Part shown: positions 43,875-52,410 of the stretch, in pieces | Layout: each line of letters begins with the position of its first letter | Numbering within the stretch: the stretch's first letter is position 1 | Assembly: GCF_028285565.1 (NCBI RefSeq) | Contig: NZ_JANQOY010000080.1 | Location: forward strand, 27,813-91,812 | Direction: 5' to 3' | DNA: 64,000 nucleotides | Source of the DNA: Acaryochloris sp. IP29b_bin.148 | GTDB lineage: Bacteria; Cyanobacteriota; Cyanobacteriia; Thermosynechococcales; Thermosynechococcaceae | Notes under the pieces: generated by a model | What the model was told of the DNA's origin: nothing | Seen by the model: the letters and a program-made list of their open reading frames with translations, nothing else | Databases searched by the model: none | Program-made: the position numbers and the translations under genes

Positions 43875-45203
43875 TTACTCTCTCGCAATCAGCTCGCCAG
43901 AGTGCTTTGACGTCTGGTTAACCCTCTCATGGGTCGGCTGGAGGTTTTGTCTCGCGGGGCTAGGTGTCAATTGAGCTGCAGATGTTGTAGGCCACGTTTT
44001 CAGTAAGACTTCTTGTTCAGCTCTAAATCGCTCAACATCCCCTTCACCATTAATGAAGGCAAACCAGATGACTCCTTGGTCTTGGGTGGGTAAGGCTCCC
44101 GCCAAAGCACTCACGCCATTGAGCGTGCCTGATTTAAGGACCGCGAGTTGAGGCAGCGGCCTCTCGTTATGCACCCCTTCATCTGTGCCTGTCACCGCAA
44201 AAATATCAGCAATGGTCATTTTTTGAGGATGAAGCAGGCGGGCGATCGCTTTAAACATGGCACAGGCCGCTCTGGGAGAGATACGATTATCGATACTCAG
44301 TCCAGAGCCGTTGACGAGCTGGATCTCTTGCGGGGGAACCCCTGTTTCCTGGGCAGCCATTTGAGCCACGACAGCAGCACCGCCCACTTGATCCGCCAGC
44401 ATCTCTGCCATCGCATTGTTGCTGTACTGATTCATTTTCTTCAAGAGTTCGGCAACCGGAAGAGAGCGATGCCGAATCAGGGGCTTGACCTGATCGGGGC
44501 GTGTGGCTGCGGTTTGGATCCGGCCTGCGATCGCAACCTCCGGCTTAGGCGTCTCAGACGGCAAGGTTTGGTATTGCGTTTGGGCTTCCGCAGGCCAGCG
44601 CTTGTTATCAAGTCCTTGCTGTAACAGCGTTCCCGACGTCACGGGGTCGGACTCATAGTTCATATAAAACGGACCCACCACGATCACATTGCCGCTGACT
44701 TTGCGAATATTGTTTTGATTGAGCAGGTTACCGAGTGCGATCGCATCTTCCCAGACAAAAAATGGATCAGCTCTTCCCTCAATCACCAAATCTCCTTGCA
44801 GTTCGCCATTCTGAAGGGTACCGATGTAACCCATTTGGGTTTCAAACCGATGATTAGGTCCCAACTTTTTCAACACTGCTAAAGAGGTCGCCACTTTGGT
44901 CAAGGAGGCAGCTGGCAAGGGAATCGTGCCTTGATGATTGGCGAGTAGGGCGTCTTGAGTTTGAATCCACACCCCTTGACTTACCGTGGGTGCTTCTAAT
45001 TGGGATAAGTACTGTTCGACCTGCGGATTAGCGACAGTTGTTGGATCGGCAAGCTCTAACTTCAGGGGAGGCGATGGCTCAGGCGTCTTCACTGCTGATG
45101 GTGCTGGCGGAGAAGCAGAGGGCTGCACCTCTGGCGTCGCACATCCGCTGATAGCGTAGCTAAGCGTGATCAAAACTAGAGCAATACGTGGGGGACAGAT
45201 CAT
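43875..45203 (-). CDS. dacB: D-alanyl-D-alanine carboxypeptidase, PBP4 family (S13), lipoprotein
   Basis: A 442-residue penicillin-binding protein. The N-terminus has a lipoprotein signal (LVLITLSYAISGC) with the lipobox Cys, then a Pro/Ser linker. Active-site motifs are SLTK (acylated Ser in AASLTKVATS), SNN in YSNNAMAEML and KSG in LKSGTLNGVSALAG, where KTG is the usual form. It acts in the periplasm on peptidoglycan, as carboxypeptidase or endopeptidase. ATG 45203 places the signal at the N-terminus; the reading from 45239 adds 12 residues. The C-terminal 40 residues are an unusual Ser/Thr/Gln-rich tail. Confidence 0.9.
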   Translation of the reverse strand: MICPPRIALVLITLSYAISGCATPEVQPSASPPAPSAVKTPEPSPPLKLELADPTTVANPQVEQYLSQLEAPTVSQGVWIQTQDALLANHQGTIPLPAASLTKVATSLAVLKKLGPNHRFETQMGYIGTLQNGELQGDLVIEGRADPFFVWEDAIALGNLLNQNNIRKVSGNVIVVGPFYMNYESDPVTSGTLLQQGLDNKRWPAEAQTQYQTLPSETPKPEVAIAGRIQTAATRPDQVKPLIRHRSLPVAELLKKMNQYSNNAMAEMLADQVGGAAVVAQMAAQETGVPPQEIQLVNGSGLSIDNRISPRAACAMFKAIARLLHPQKMTIADIFAVTGTDEGVHNERPLPQLAVLKSGTLNGVSALAGALPTQDQGVIWFAFINGEGDVERFRAEQEVLLKTWPTTSAAQLTPSPARQNLQPTHERVNQTSKHSGELIARE

Positions 45204-45270
45204 AAAGAGACAGAACTGACAGTCGGTAATATCCCACATCTTACTGATCTGTATTCCCTTAAGAATAAAA

Positions 45271-45306
45271 CCTTACGACTTAGAAGTTACCCCCTCAGTC
45301 GTAAGG
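45271..45306 (-). terminator. Terminator after the repeat-peptide gene
   Basis: Perfect 10-bp arms (CCTTACGACT and AGTCGTAAGG) with a 16-base loop; on the minus strand TTTT follows. It lies about 120 bases past the stop of the 45427 gene. Confidence 0.65.
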
Positions 45307-45426
45307 GGTCTGTTGGAGAAAAACGGAAGATTGATACGGAGGAAAGAGCTGATTGCGGTGGGGGGAGCAATCAGCTTATGGGGGATAGTGCAGGACTCCG
45401 TGTCAATCGGTTGCTGTTCTCATTGG

Positions 45427-45759
45427 CTAGTTGGCGATGTGAGCCGCACCATTCGGGCCACGAGTGACAACTTCGAGCGTGTCTATCGACTGTGCAGTCG
45501 TATCAAGATCTGAGTCTGTTGAGGAAATGTGGGCTGCACCTTGAGGCCCTTTGGTAACGAGGTTAGGAAATCCAGTCGCAGGGGTCTCTACTCGCACTTG
45601 AGCGTCTTGAGGAATCCGGTCTGCTTTAACCTGATGGGCTGCGCCATTGGGACCACGAGTGACCGTGACGGTTTCAGCAGCAGCAGGAATGGTAAATCCA
45701 AAGTTGTGGATGGCAAGGCTTGTTAAAACTGATAAGGCAAGGCGGGAAGTGCGTTTCAT
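45427..45759 (-). CDS. Secreted small protein with GPNGAAH repeats
   Basis: A 110-residue protein of unrecognised function. A signal peptide (about 1-28, ending PAAAE) precedes three copies of a 9-residue unit: VTRGPNGAAH, VTKGPQGAAH and VTRGPNGAAH, the last very near the C-terminus. The repeats are spaced by about 40 residues of polar, Asp/Thr-rich sequence. Each ends in His, which would suit metal or surface binding. GGAG lies seven bases before the ATG. The repeat module could also be a maturation or recognition tag of a processed peptide; neither is proven. It lies beside an IS element. Confidence 0.7.
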   Translation of the reverse strand: MKRTSRLALSVLTSLAIHNFGFTIPAAAETVTVTRGPNGAAHQVKADRIPQDAQVRVETPATGFPNLVTKGPQGAAHISSTDSDLDTTAQSIDTLEVVTRGPNGAAHIAN

Positions 45760-46101
45760 GTCTGTTCTCCAACTTCAATGATTTCAATGTACGCGGCGTG
45801 TCTGAAGCTGGAATGATTGGGATCTGGGTGATTCCCTGTGATTCCCTGAGAAAGCTATAAGGGTTTTATGAGAATCCTGAGTGGTGAGCAAAAGTCTCTG
45901 GCTTCCTGGCTATTCCAACCTATTCTGAGAACGTCATAGACTGCTGTAGCGGATCGAATTTGCCATGTATTCTTCAATGTAATGAACTAAACCCTGAGTG
46001 AGAAGTAGTGGCCTACTTCTCACTCAGGGTTTGCATAAAACATGAACCTGACAGGGGCCTTCCCGACCAAAGTGATACGGTAAAACGTTCGGTAGCTTGA
46101 T
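45760..46101. other. Gene-free region with an orphan hairpin
   Basis: No ORF or tRNA was recognised. It contains a short tandem duplication TGATTCCCTG (about 45829-45850) and the perfect hairpin at 45989-46032. It borders the left end of the TnpB element. Confidence 0.5.
45989..46032. repeat. Perfect 20-bp inverted repeat with 4-base loop
   Basis: Arms AAACCCTGAGTGAGAAGTAG and CTACTTCTCACTCAGGGTTT are exact complements around TGGC. No gene ends near it in either direction, so it does not serve as an ordinary terminator. It may be a miniature element or a remnant. Confidence 0.9.
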
Positions 46102-46182
46102 AGCCCCGTGACTTCAGTCCGAGGTAAAAAAGCGACTCGGGCAGATAAATCTGCCGTGAAATATTCGCGATAAAATAGGAAT

Positions 46183-47298
46183 GTGAAAACGTTCAAGTTC
46201 TATCAGCATAAGCGCAATCGCAAATTGCACCGCAAAATAGATGCAGCATCCAGCATCTACAATCACTGTATTGCCTTACACAAGCGCTACTATAGGCTCT
46301 TTGGCAGAAGCTTAAAGCCAACCCAATTGATGGCTCACATTGCTAAAAAGCGTCGCTGTAGCCAGTATTGGCAACAAGTTAATGCTCAAGCGATGCAAGA
46401 TGTGATTCAGCGGATTGACAGAGGTTACCAGCTATTTTTCAAACATCATGGCAAAGGGGTTAGACCCCCAAACTTCAAGAAGCGAGTGAAGTATAAATCC
46501 TTCACCTTGAAGCAAAACGGGTACAAGCTTTTGGGGGATGGCCAGATCAAGATTGGCACCCAGATCTATCGATACTGGAATAGTCGCGAAATCCAAGGAA
46601 CCGTCAAAACCATCACCGTCAAACGCAATCCATTCGGCGAAATATTTATCTTCGTCGTCACAGATTACATTGACGAACATCAACAACCCATGACAGGTAA
46701 AAGCGCAGGGTTTGATTTTGGCTTAAAGACATTCCTAACGGTTTCGGGTGGTTCTAGGATTGAGAGTCCCTTGTTCCTTAAGCAAGGGATCAATCAGATC
46801 GCGCTGGCCAATCGCCACCTTTCTCGTAAACAGAAGGGTTCTAAGAGACGTGAACAAGCTAGAAAACACTATGCTCGGGTTCACGAAGCCATCAAGAACA
46901 AGCGGACAGAATGGTTTTGGAAGCTAGCCCATCAGCTCACAGACCAGTATGACCATTTGTTCTTTGAGACGTTGAATTTGAAAGGAATGCAGCGGCTATG
47001 GGGTCGTAAGATTAACGATCTGGCCTTCGGTGAATTCCTGCAAATTCTAGAGTTTGTGGCCTTCAAAAAAGGCAAGACCGTGGGCTATGTAGACCAGTGG
47101 TATCCGTCGAGCAAGACGTGTAACCATTGCAAGCATGTGCTGGAGTCTTTGCCCTTGGACGTTAGGCGTTGGCGTTGTCCCAGTTGTCAGGCGGTTAATG
47201 ATCGCGATGGCAATGCAGCAAACAACATCAAAGAGGCAGGATCTCTGTCTCTGGGAGTAGGTGATGTTAGACCGTCTCAGACGGCAATCGCTGCTTGA
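46183..47298 (+). CDS. tnpB: TnpB-like RNA-guided nuclease / transposase accessory (OrfB)
   Basis: A 371-residue protein. RuvC-like catalytic residues are the Asp in AGFDFGLKTFLT, the Glu in FFETLNLKGM and the Asp in NDRDGNAANNI. The zinc-binding motif is CNHCKHVLESLPLDVRRWRC-PSC. N-terminal basic helix is intact, and no frameshift is visible, so it looks functional. TnpB proteins are reprogrammable nucleases guided by RNA from the element's right end. Start is GTG at 46183. It lies immediately upstream of the M20 amidohydrolase gene. Confidence 0.93.
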   Translation: MKTFKFYQHKRNRKLHRKIDAASSIYNHCIALHKRYYRLFGRSLKPTQLMAHIAKKRRCSQYWQQVNAQAMQDVIQRIDRGYQLFFKHHGKGVRPPNFKKRVKYKSFTLKQNGYKLLGDGQIKIGTQIYRYWNSREIQGTVKTITVKRNPFGEIFIFVVTDYIDEHQQPMTGKSAGFDFGLKTFLTVSGGSRIESPLFLKQGINQIALANRHLSRKQKGSKRREQARKHYARVHEAIKNKRTEWFWKLAHQLTDQYDHLFFETLNLKGMQRLWGRKINDLAFGEFLQILEFVAFKKGKTVGYVDQWYPSSKTCNHCKHVLESLPLDVRRWRCPSCQAVNDRDGNAANNIKEAGSLSLGVGDVRPSQTAIAA

Positions 47299-47338
47299 GT
47301 CCCAAATCCCCCGTACTTTAGTCGGGGGAGTGGATCAA
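47200..47338 (+). ncRNA. Candidate TnpB guide RNA (omega/reRNA) region
   Basis: In this family the guide RNA is encoded across the 3' end of tnpB and the right end. Here the last 100 bases of tnpB plus the end hold CCGTC-TCA-GACGG and the RE hairpin. The guide itself would be the sequence after the end at about 47339. Prediction by position and structure only. Confidence 0.4.
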
Positions 47339-47382
47339 AAAGAAAATAGACTTGCCCCTTCTCAGTTCTGGCGAAGAATACT

Positions 47383-48579
47383 ATGGTTTCTGCTCCGTCT
47401 CTAACCACCCCCATCCGCTCTGATATCAAGGCCCTGGACCTCGTGTCCTGGCGACGGCATCTGCACCAATATCCAGAGCTAGGCTTCAAAGAGCATCTCA
47501 CCGCTAAATTTGTAGCAGAGCGCTTGTCAGAGTGGGGCATTCCACACCAAGTTGGCATTGCCAAAACGGGCCTTGTTGCGACGATTACAGGAGAGCAACC
47601 AGGGCCTGTCTTAGCCATTCGCGCCGATATGGATGCATTGCCCATTCAGGAAGAGAATACGGTGCCCTATCGTTCGCGCCATGATGGCGTGATGCATGCC
47701 TGCGGTCACGATGGGCATACCGCCATTGCTCTAGGCACAGCGCGCTACTTATCTCAGCATTCTTCAGACTTTGCGGGGACGGTCAAACTGATCTTTCAAC
47801 CCGCAGAAGAATCGCCAGGAGGGGCTAAACCGATGATTGAAGCAGGGGTCCTCAAAAACCCTGATGTGGACGCCATTATTGGCCTCCATCTATGGAATAA
47901 CCTGCCGGTAGGGACGGTAGGGGTTAAAGCGGGTCCCCTGATGGCGGCAGTTGATTTATTTGAATGTCGTATTCAAGGCAAGGGGGGACATGGGGCCATG
48001 CCCCACCAGACCACTGATGCCGTGGTGATCAGCGCTCAGATCGTCAATGCCCTACAGACGATTGTGGCTCGCCATGTTAATCCTCTGGAGTCGGCTGTTG
48101 TGACGGTGGGACAGCTCCATGCCGGAACCGCATCCAATATTATTGCGGATTCCAGTTTTCTCAGCGGCACCGTTCGCTACTTTCAACCGGAGTTAGCCCA
48201 GCGGATTGAGTCGCAGATAGAAGCAATCTTAACGGGGATTTGCCAGAGCTGGGGAGCAACCTACGACCTCAACTATTGGCAGCTATATCCAGCGGTGATT
48301 AATGATGCTGCGATCGCAGAGCTAGTCCGCTCCGTTAGTACGGATGTAATTGAGACACCTACAGGCGTTGTGCCCACTTGCCAAACCATGGGGGGTGAGG
48401 ATATGTCTTTCTTTCTACAAGAGGTGCCTGGCTGTTACTTCTTTTTAGGGTCCGCGAATGATACACGAGGGTTAGCCTATCCCCATCACCACCCTCAGTT
48501 TGATTTTGACGAAACAGCGTTAGGCATGGGCGTTGAACTATTTGTGCGCTGTGTAGAGGCCTTCTGTCGTCAGAAATAG
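47383..48579 (+). CDS. M20D-type amidohydrolase (N-acyl amino acid hydrolase)
   Basis: A 398-residue dinuclear-metal peptidase/amidohydrolase. Features are LHQYPELGFKEHLTAKFVAE, ADMDALPIQEEN, the metal ligands in MHACGHDGHTA with Cys, the catalytic EE in FQPAEESPGGAKPMIEAG, and the dimerisation domain with GKGGHGAMPHQTTDAV. The family hydrolyses N-acyl, hippurate or IAA-amino-acid conjugates. It starts 45 bp after the TnpB element, so the insertion has probably replaced or displaced its promoter. It precedes the lasso cluster but has no clear link to it. Confidence 0.9.
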   Translation: MVSAPSLTTPIRSDIKALDLVSWRRHLHQYPELGFKEHLTAKFVAERLSEWGIPHQVGIAKTGLVATITGEQPGPVLAIRADMDALPIQEENTVPYRSRHDGVMHACGHDGHTAIALGTARYLSQHSSDFAGTVKLIFQPAEESPGGAKPMIEAGVLKNPDVDAIIGLHLWNNLPVGTVGVKAGPLMAAVDLFECRIQGKGGHGAMPHQTTDAVVISAQIVNALQTIVARHVNPLESAVVTVGQLHAGTASNIIADSSFLSGTVRYFQPELAQRIESQIEAILTGICQSWGATYDLNYWQLYPAVINDAAIAELVRSVSTDVIETPTGVVPTCQTMGGEDMSFFLQEVPGCYFFLGSANDTRGLAYPHHHPQFDFDETALGMGVELFVRCVEAFCRQK

Positions 48580-48746
48580 ATAAGGTTCCCATGATGACCT
48601 TCACACCCGTCAGCAGGTGCCGTCTGCAAAAATCTAGACTACAATCGCGGTAACACAGATAACATTCTAGTCGTTTCAAAAAATAAAATACCTGTGCTAA
48701 TTTGAACAGAATTTTCACAATCAGTTTGTTGTAGAGGTTTATTACT

Positions 48747-49046
48747 TTGACTACCACTATTTCCGCGGACACAACTGTTGTTGCAACTTCAGAGCAAGTT
48801 TCCTCTGACTTGGCTGGAGAATCGGTGATTCTCAATCTCAAAACAGGGATGTACTTTGGCTTAAATGAAGTGGGAGCCAGTGTGTGGACTCTACTCCAAC
48901 AACCTCGTTCCGTTCAAGAAATCTGTGACCAAATTTTGAATGAGTACGAAGTGGACTCAGAACAGTGTCAACAAGATGTTTTGAAGCTGTTGCAGGAGTT
49001 GATTGAATCTGAGTTAATTGAGATCAAAGATGCTGCCAGTGCTTAA
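48747..49046 (+). CDS. PqqD-like RRE protein, lasso peptide B1
   Basis: A 99-residue PqqD-fold RiPP recognition element. The pattern SVILNLKTGMYFGLNEVGASVW followed by LLQQPRSVQEICDQI and a helical C-terminus fits PqqD/lasso B1 proteins (long segments quoted only in part). In lasso systems B1 binds the leader peptide and hands it to B2. Start is TTG at 48747, with AGAGG nine bases upstream; no earlier ATG exists. The B2 gene overlaps its end by 17 bp, so the pair is translationally coupled. Confidence 0.88.
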   Translation: MTTTISADTTVVATSEQVSSDLAGESVILNLKTGMYFGLNEVGASVWTLLQQPRSVQEICDQILNEYEVDSEQCQQDVLKLLQELIESELIEIKDAASA

Positions 49047-49467
49047 GTTTTTTCGGTTACGGCGACGCGATCGCGCCCTCCTCAGCAAAACTTTTATCCT
49101 GCTAACGGCCATCCGATTTGGGTTATGGCTACTCCCCTTTCAAACCTTACGCAAACTGCTAGATAACATCAGCCACCCACGCCAACCTCAAGACGCTCCC
49201 CCTCCTCCCAGATCTGTAAATCGGATGACTTGGATGGTGAATACTGGTAGTCGATATATGCCCGGTCACGTTAAATGCCTGGCGCGAGCCTTGGCCACTG
49301 AGGTTTTACTTCGTCGTCACCATCACAACCCTCAACTTCGTATTGGAGTCACTAAAACGTCCTCTGGCCAATTAGAGGCCCATGCTTGGGTTGAATTAGA
49401 GGGCCAAGTCGTCATCGGCCAAGTCGATGATTTGGCAAGATTTACGCCAATGCCCGCCCTTCGCTGA
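49030..49467 (+). CDS. Lasso peptide leader peptidase B2 (transglutaminase-like)
   Basis: A 145-residue Cys protease of the lasso B2 family that removes the leader peptide. The catalytic Cys is in GHVKCLARALATEVLL, the His in EAHAWVELEG and the Asp in VDDLARF, matching the C-H-D triad. It has a short hydrophobic N-terminal helix (LTAIRFGLWLLPF). The ATG at 49030 lies within the end of B1. Ends nine bases before the likely start of the hydroxylase gene. Confidence 0.9.
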   Translation: MLPVLKFFRLRRRDRALLSKTFILLTAIRFGLWLLPFQTLRKLLDNISHPRQPQDAPPPPRSVNRMTWMVNTGSRYMPGHVKCLARALATEVLLRRHHHNPQLRIGVTKTSSGQLEAHAWVELEGQVVIGQVDDLARFTPMPALR

Positions 49468-49476
49468 TTGAGAACC

Positions 49477-50097
49477 ATGCCTAGTTTGGATTTGTTGATC
49501 AAGCTTGGCTTGTTCGTGCAACCTAATTTTTTGGAAGCTGAATACTGTGAGCAATTGCTGAGTACTGTTCGAACCACTCCAGGACAGCCCGCTCTGGTAT
49601 TACCTACGAATGAACAGCACATTCTTTCCCCACAGGATGATCCAGAGCATCGCCAAACGGAACAATTGCAACTCCCTGAGGCAACCACCACTACCATCAA
49701 CCAAAAACTGCATCAGCTACAGCCTACCCTGGTTAATCACTTCAACTTGTCGTTAAGTGGCATGCAACCGCTCTTGTTCTATCGCTATACCCAAGGTAGT
49801 TACTTTCGGGTTCATTGTGATAGCAGTACTCAACCCCACGCACCTCATTTCTTGCAAGCGCGTCAAATCTCCATCATCATCTTTCTTAATTCCCCAGCCA
49901 GCGATCCTCAGCCTGGCTACTATAGCGGGGGCTCACTCATCTTCTATGGGCTGATTGATCCGTCGCGATGGCAGAGTCACGGCTTTCCGTTTCCGGCTCA
50001 AGCTGGCATGTTAGTGGCCTTTCACTCTAATATTTGGCATGAAGTGCAAACTGTCCTATCTGGAGAGCGGTACACTCTCGTGAGTTGGTACATATAA
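49477..50097 (+). CDS. Fe(II)/2-oxoglutarate oxygenase (prolyl-hydroxylase type) in the lasso cluster
   Basis: A 206-residue oxygenase of the P4Hc fold. The metal-binding residues are visible: His and Asp in YFRVHCDSS (HxD), the distal His in FHSNIWHEVQTV, and the 2-oxoglutarate-binding Arg in GERYTLVSW. It should hydroxylate an amino-acid side chain. Within a lasso cluster the obvious substrate is the precursor peptide; the CanE hydroxylase of canucin is precedent for hydroxylation of a lasso core Asp. Start ATG 49477 lies nine bases after the B2 stop; the in-frame TTG at 49468 is less likely. Confidence 0.85.
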   Translation: MPSLDLLIKLGLFVQPNFLEAEYCEQLLSTVRTTPGQPALVLPTNEQHILSPQDDPEHRQTEQLQLPEATTTTINQKLHQLQPTLVNHFNLSLSGMQPLLFYRYTQGSYFRVHCDSSTQPHAPHFLQARQISIIIFLNSPASDPQPGYYSGGSLIFYGLIDPSRWQSHGFPFPAQAGMLVAFHSNIWHEVQTVLSGERYTLVSWYI

Positions 50098-50197
50098 AAC
50101 CGACCCTTCCCTAGAACCATCTATTGCTGCTACCACTGACAAGATCTGTCACGTTGGTCGTGCATCAGCAGTTGTCTTAATCAACCGTCTTGATACC

Positions 50198-52117
50198 ATG
50201 AGCGCAATCCTAGGTATTTATCACCGCACAACCCCCATCAATCCAGAACATCTGGGTAAAATGCTGGATAGTCTGTCACACCGCGGATCGGATGGTGTGG
50301 GTACCTGGTATCAGGGCTCTATTGGCTTGGGTCGACGACTCCTATGGACCACACCAGAATCTTTGCATGAGCGGTGTCCTTTAGTCAGTGCAGGTGGCTC
50401 ACTGATTTTGACCGCCGATGCCCGACTCGACAATCGCAATCAGCTAATCACAGACCTGGACCTCGTTCAGCATGCTACTCATGAATTGTCTGACGGCGAT
50501 TTAATCTTGGCCGCCTATCACCAATGGGGCGAAGCATGCCCCCAGCATTTACTCGGTGATTTTGCCTTTGCCATTTGGGATGAGTCTCACCAATCGCTGT
50601 TTTGCGCCCGTGATCACTTTGGTGTCAAACCCTTTTATTACTACTGTGTGAGCGAACACTTTGCGTTCGCGACCGAGATCAAAGCCCTACTCACACTCCC
50701 CCACATTCCGAAACGTTTAAACGAAGCCAAAGTCGCTGAACATCTTGCAAATTTAGATAGTGACCCGACGATCACCTTTTACCAAGACATCCTACGACTG
50801 CCCCCAGGGCATTCATTAACCATTCATACCTCTGGCGTAACACTCCAGTCTTATTGGCAACTGGATGCCAATATTCCAGAACTGCAACTGAAGTCTACTG
50901 AAGACTATACTCACCAATTTTTAGAGCATTTTACCGCAGCGGTCCAATGCCGCTTACGCAGCGCTTTTCCCGTGGGTTCCATGTTGAGTGGCGGCTTAGA
51001 TTCTTCCTCGATTACCTGTCTGGCTCGACAGATCTTGGATACCAGCGAGCGATCGCAAGAAACATTGCATACCTTCTCCGCCAGATTCGATCGCGTGTCT
51101 GCTTGTGATGAGCGCTCGTACCAAGACGCCGTTTTAACAACAGGTCGCTATACTCCGCATCTGTTGTGGGGCGATCAACTTGGACCTTTCGCCAGTTATG
51201 ACAAAGCGGTATGGCACCGTGATGCAGCCATCATGGCAGGGAACTTTCGTTTGAACTGGGGCTTATATGAAATCGCCCAACAAAAGAACGTTCGGGTGAT
51301 TTTAGATGGCTGGGATGGCGACAGCACGGTTTCTCATGGCAATGAATATCTTCGGGAATTAGCGCGCTCAGGTCGTTGGTTCACCCTCGCGAGAGAAACT
51401 CAAGCCTATGGCAAACGCTACAACTTACCATGGCAAAAAGTCTTACTTAAGTGGTTTTGGCGGTATGGATTGCGTTCTGCTGTCGCCTCATTGATCAAGA
51501 CCCGTCCAACGAGCACGCCGGTTGCTGACTCTCCTCAACCCAATGCCATACACCCGGATCTGCCGCTGTCACCCCAATTCGTGGGTCGGACAGGACTCGA
51601 CCATAAACTCCAAACCCTCCAACTTCCTCCCCCACAAACCGAACGGGAAAGCCATTACCGCTGCATGATGGCCAATATTCACTCATCCATGTTGGAGCTT
51701 TTAGATACAGCAGGCGGTGCTTTTTCGATCGACCTGCGGTTTCCTTTCTTTGATAAGCGTCTTGTAGAATTCTGTCTATCTCTTCCACCTGATCAAAAAT
51801 TACATCAAGGCTGGGGAAGATTTGTCCTGCGTAATGCGATTGGAGGCATTGTTCCTAGCAATTTACAATGGCGGCTAGACAAGACCAATATGCAACCAGG
51901 CTTTGAGTTTACCTTTAAAACCTATGAACAGTCTGCGATCCAGTCTGTTTTATTTAATCATCCAGAGACGATCGATCAGTATATTGATATTCTCGCCTTA
52001 AGGGATATATACCAACGATGGATGCAAGACCAGGCTTTTACTGCAGCAGAAGTTAACACATTATGGCGAAGTGTTTCTTTGGGCATGTGGCTGCATCAAA
52101 CTCGCTTGACGTTCTAA
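50198..52117 (+). CDS. Asparagine synthetase-like lasso cyclase (C)
   Basis: A 639-residue AsnB-fold enzyme that adenylates the ring Asp/Glu side chain and closes the macrolactam. The N-terminus reads MSAILGIY, with Ser where glutamine-dependent AsnB has the nucleophile Cys, so no ammonia is made from glutamine. The C-terminal synthetase domain has the PP-loop SGGLDSSSITCLA and helix blocks GRFVLRNAIGGIVP. Loss of the Cys is what lasso C proteins show. It lies 100 bp after the hydroxylase and 294 bp before the precursor gene. Confidence 0.9.
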   Translation: MSAILGIYHRTTPINPEHLGKMLDSLSHRGSDGVGTWYQGSIGLGRRLLWTTPESLHERCPLVSAGGSLILTADARLDNRNQLITDLDLVQHATHELSDGDLILAAYHQWGEACPQHLLGDFAFAIWDESHQSLFCARDHFGVKPFYYYCVSEHFAFATEIKALLTLPHIPKRLNEAKVAEHLANLDSDPTITFYQDILRLPPGHSLTIHTSGVTLQSYWQLDANIPELQLKSTEDYTHQFLEHFTAAVQCRLRSAFPVGSMLSGGLDSSSITCLARQILDTSERSQETLHTFSARFDRVSACDERSYQDAVLTTGRYTPHLLWGDQLGPFASYDKAVWHRDAAIMAGNFRLNWGLYEIAQQKNVRVILDGWDGDSTVSHGNEYLRELARSGRWFTLARETQAYGKRYNLPWQKVLLKWFWRYGLRSAVASLIKTRPTSTPVADSPQPNAIHPDLPLSPQFVGRTGLDHKLQTLQLPPPQTERESHYRCMMANIHSSMLELLDTAGGAFSIDLRFPFFDKRLVEFCLSLPPDQKLHQGWGRFVLRNAIGGIVPSNLQWRLDKTNMQPGFEFTFKTYEQSAIQSVLFNHPETIDQYIDILALRDIYQRWMQDQAFTAAEVNTLWRSVSLGMWLHQTRLTF

Positions 52118-52410
52118 TGACACCAACAGTGCTCAATCACAGAGCATACACTCCGAATTTTTGGCTTGCATAGAGAAACGCTCAGATCCTTCAGCAATTA
52201 GCTTTTAATCGGTGATCTCCTATCGGTTTTCTGAGAAAGAAAGTAGTGCCTTGTCCCCATGCAGGAACAATAATTTCCAGTATTGTTATCTTTCACAACG
52301 TTGGATGTTGCAGGATCCAAAAACGAATATTTTGTAAAATATTTCCCATTTAGATAAGAATTGGCTATCATTGTTTTTGAATGCAGTAACTATATTCTAA
52401 AGTCAACGAC
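52118..52410. promoter_or_regulatory. Probable promoter region of the precursor gene
   Basis: It contains two palindromes: AACAATA-N8-TATTGTT (52266-52287) and AATATTTT-GT-AAAATATT (52326-52343, 18 bp). A possible -10 box TATTCT (52393-52398) with TTGTTT (52371-52376) lies upstream of the precursor ATG. The palindromes are good operator candidates. Confidence 0.5.

Larger units (their letters stand above)
46102..47338 (+). mobile_element. IS200/IS605-type element with tnpB only
   Basis: A single-gene element. The left boundary has a hairpin (46104-46124, CCCCG ... CGAGG around GACTTCAGTC) just after TTGAT; the right has a hairpin (47308-47328, CCCCCG-TACTTTAGT-CGGGGG) followed by GGATCAA. 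The shared ACTT-AGTC loops are typical of such ends. No TnpA is present, so it relies on a TnpA in trans or is immobile. Boundaries are estimates. Confidence 0.7.

Noticed and set aside
48726..48746. GTA-N9-TAC near the B1 start as an NtcA site
   Set aside because: The spacing is nine rather than eight bases and it lies too close to the start codon.
48359..48841. Minus-strand ORF of 160 codons
   Set aside because: It overlaps the ends of the amidohydrolase gene and the start of B1, with no recognisable domain.
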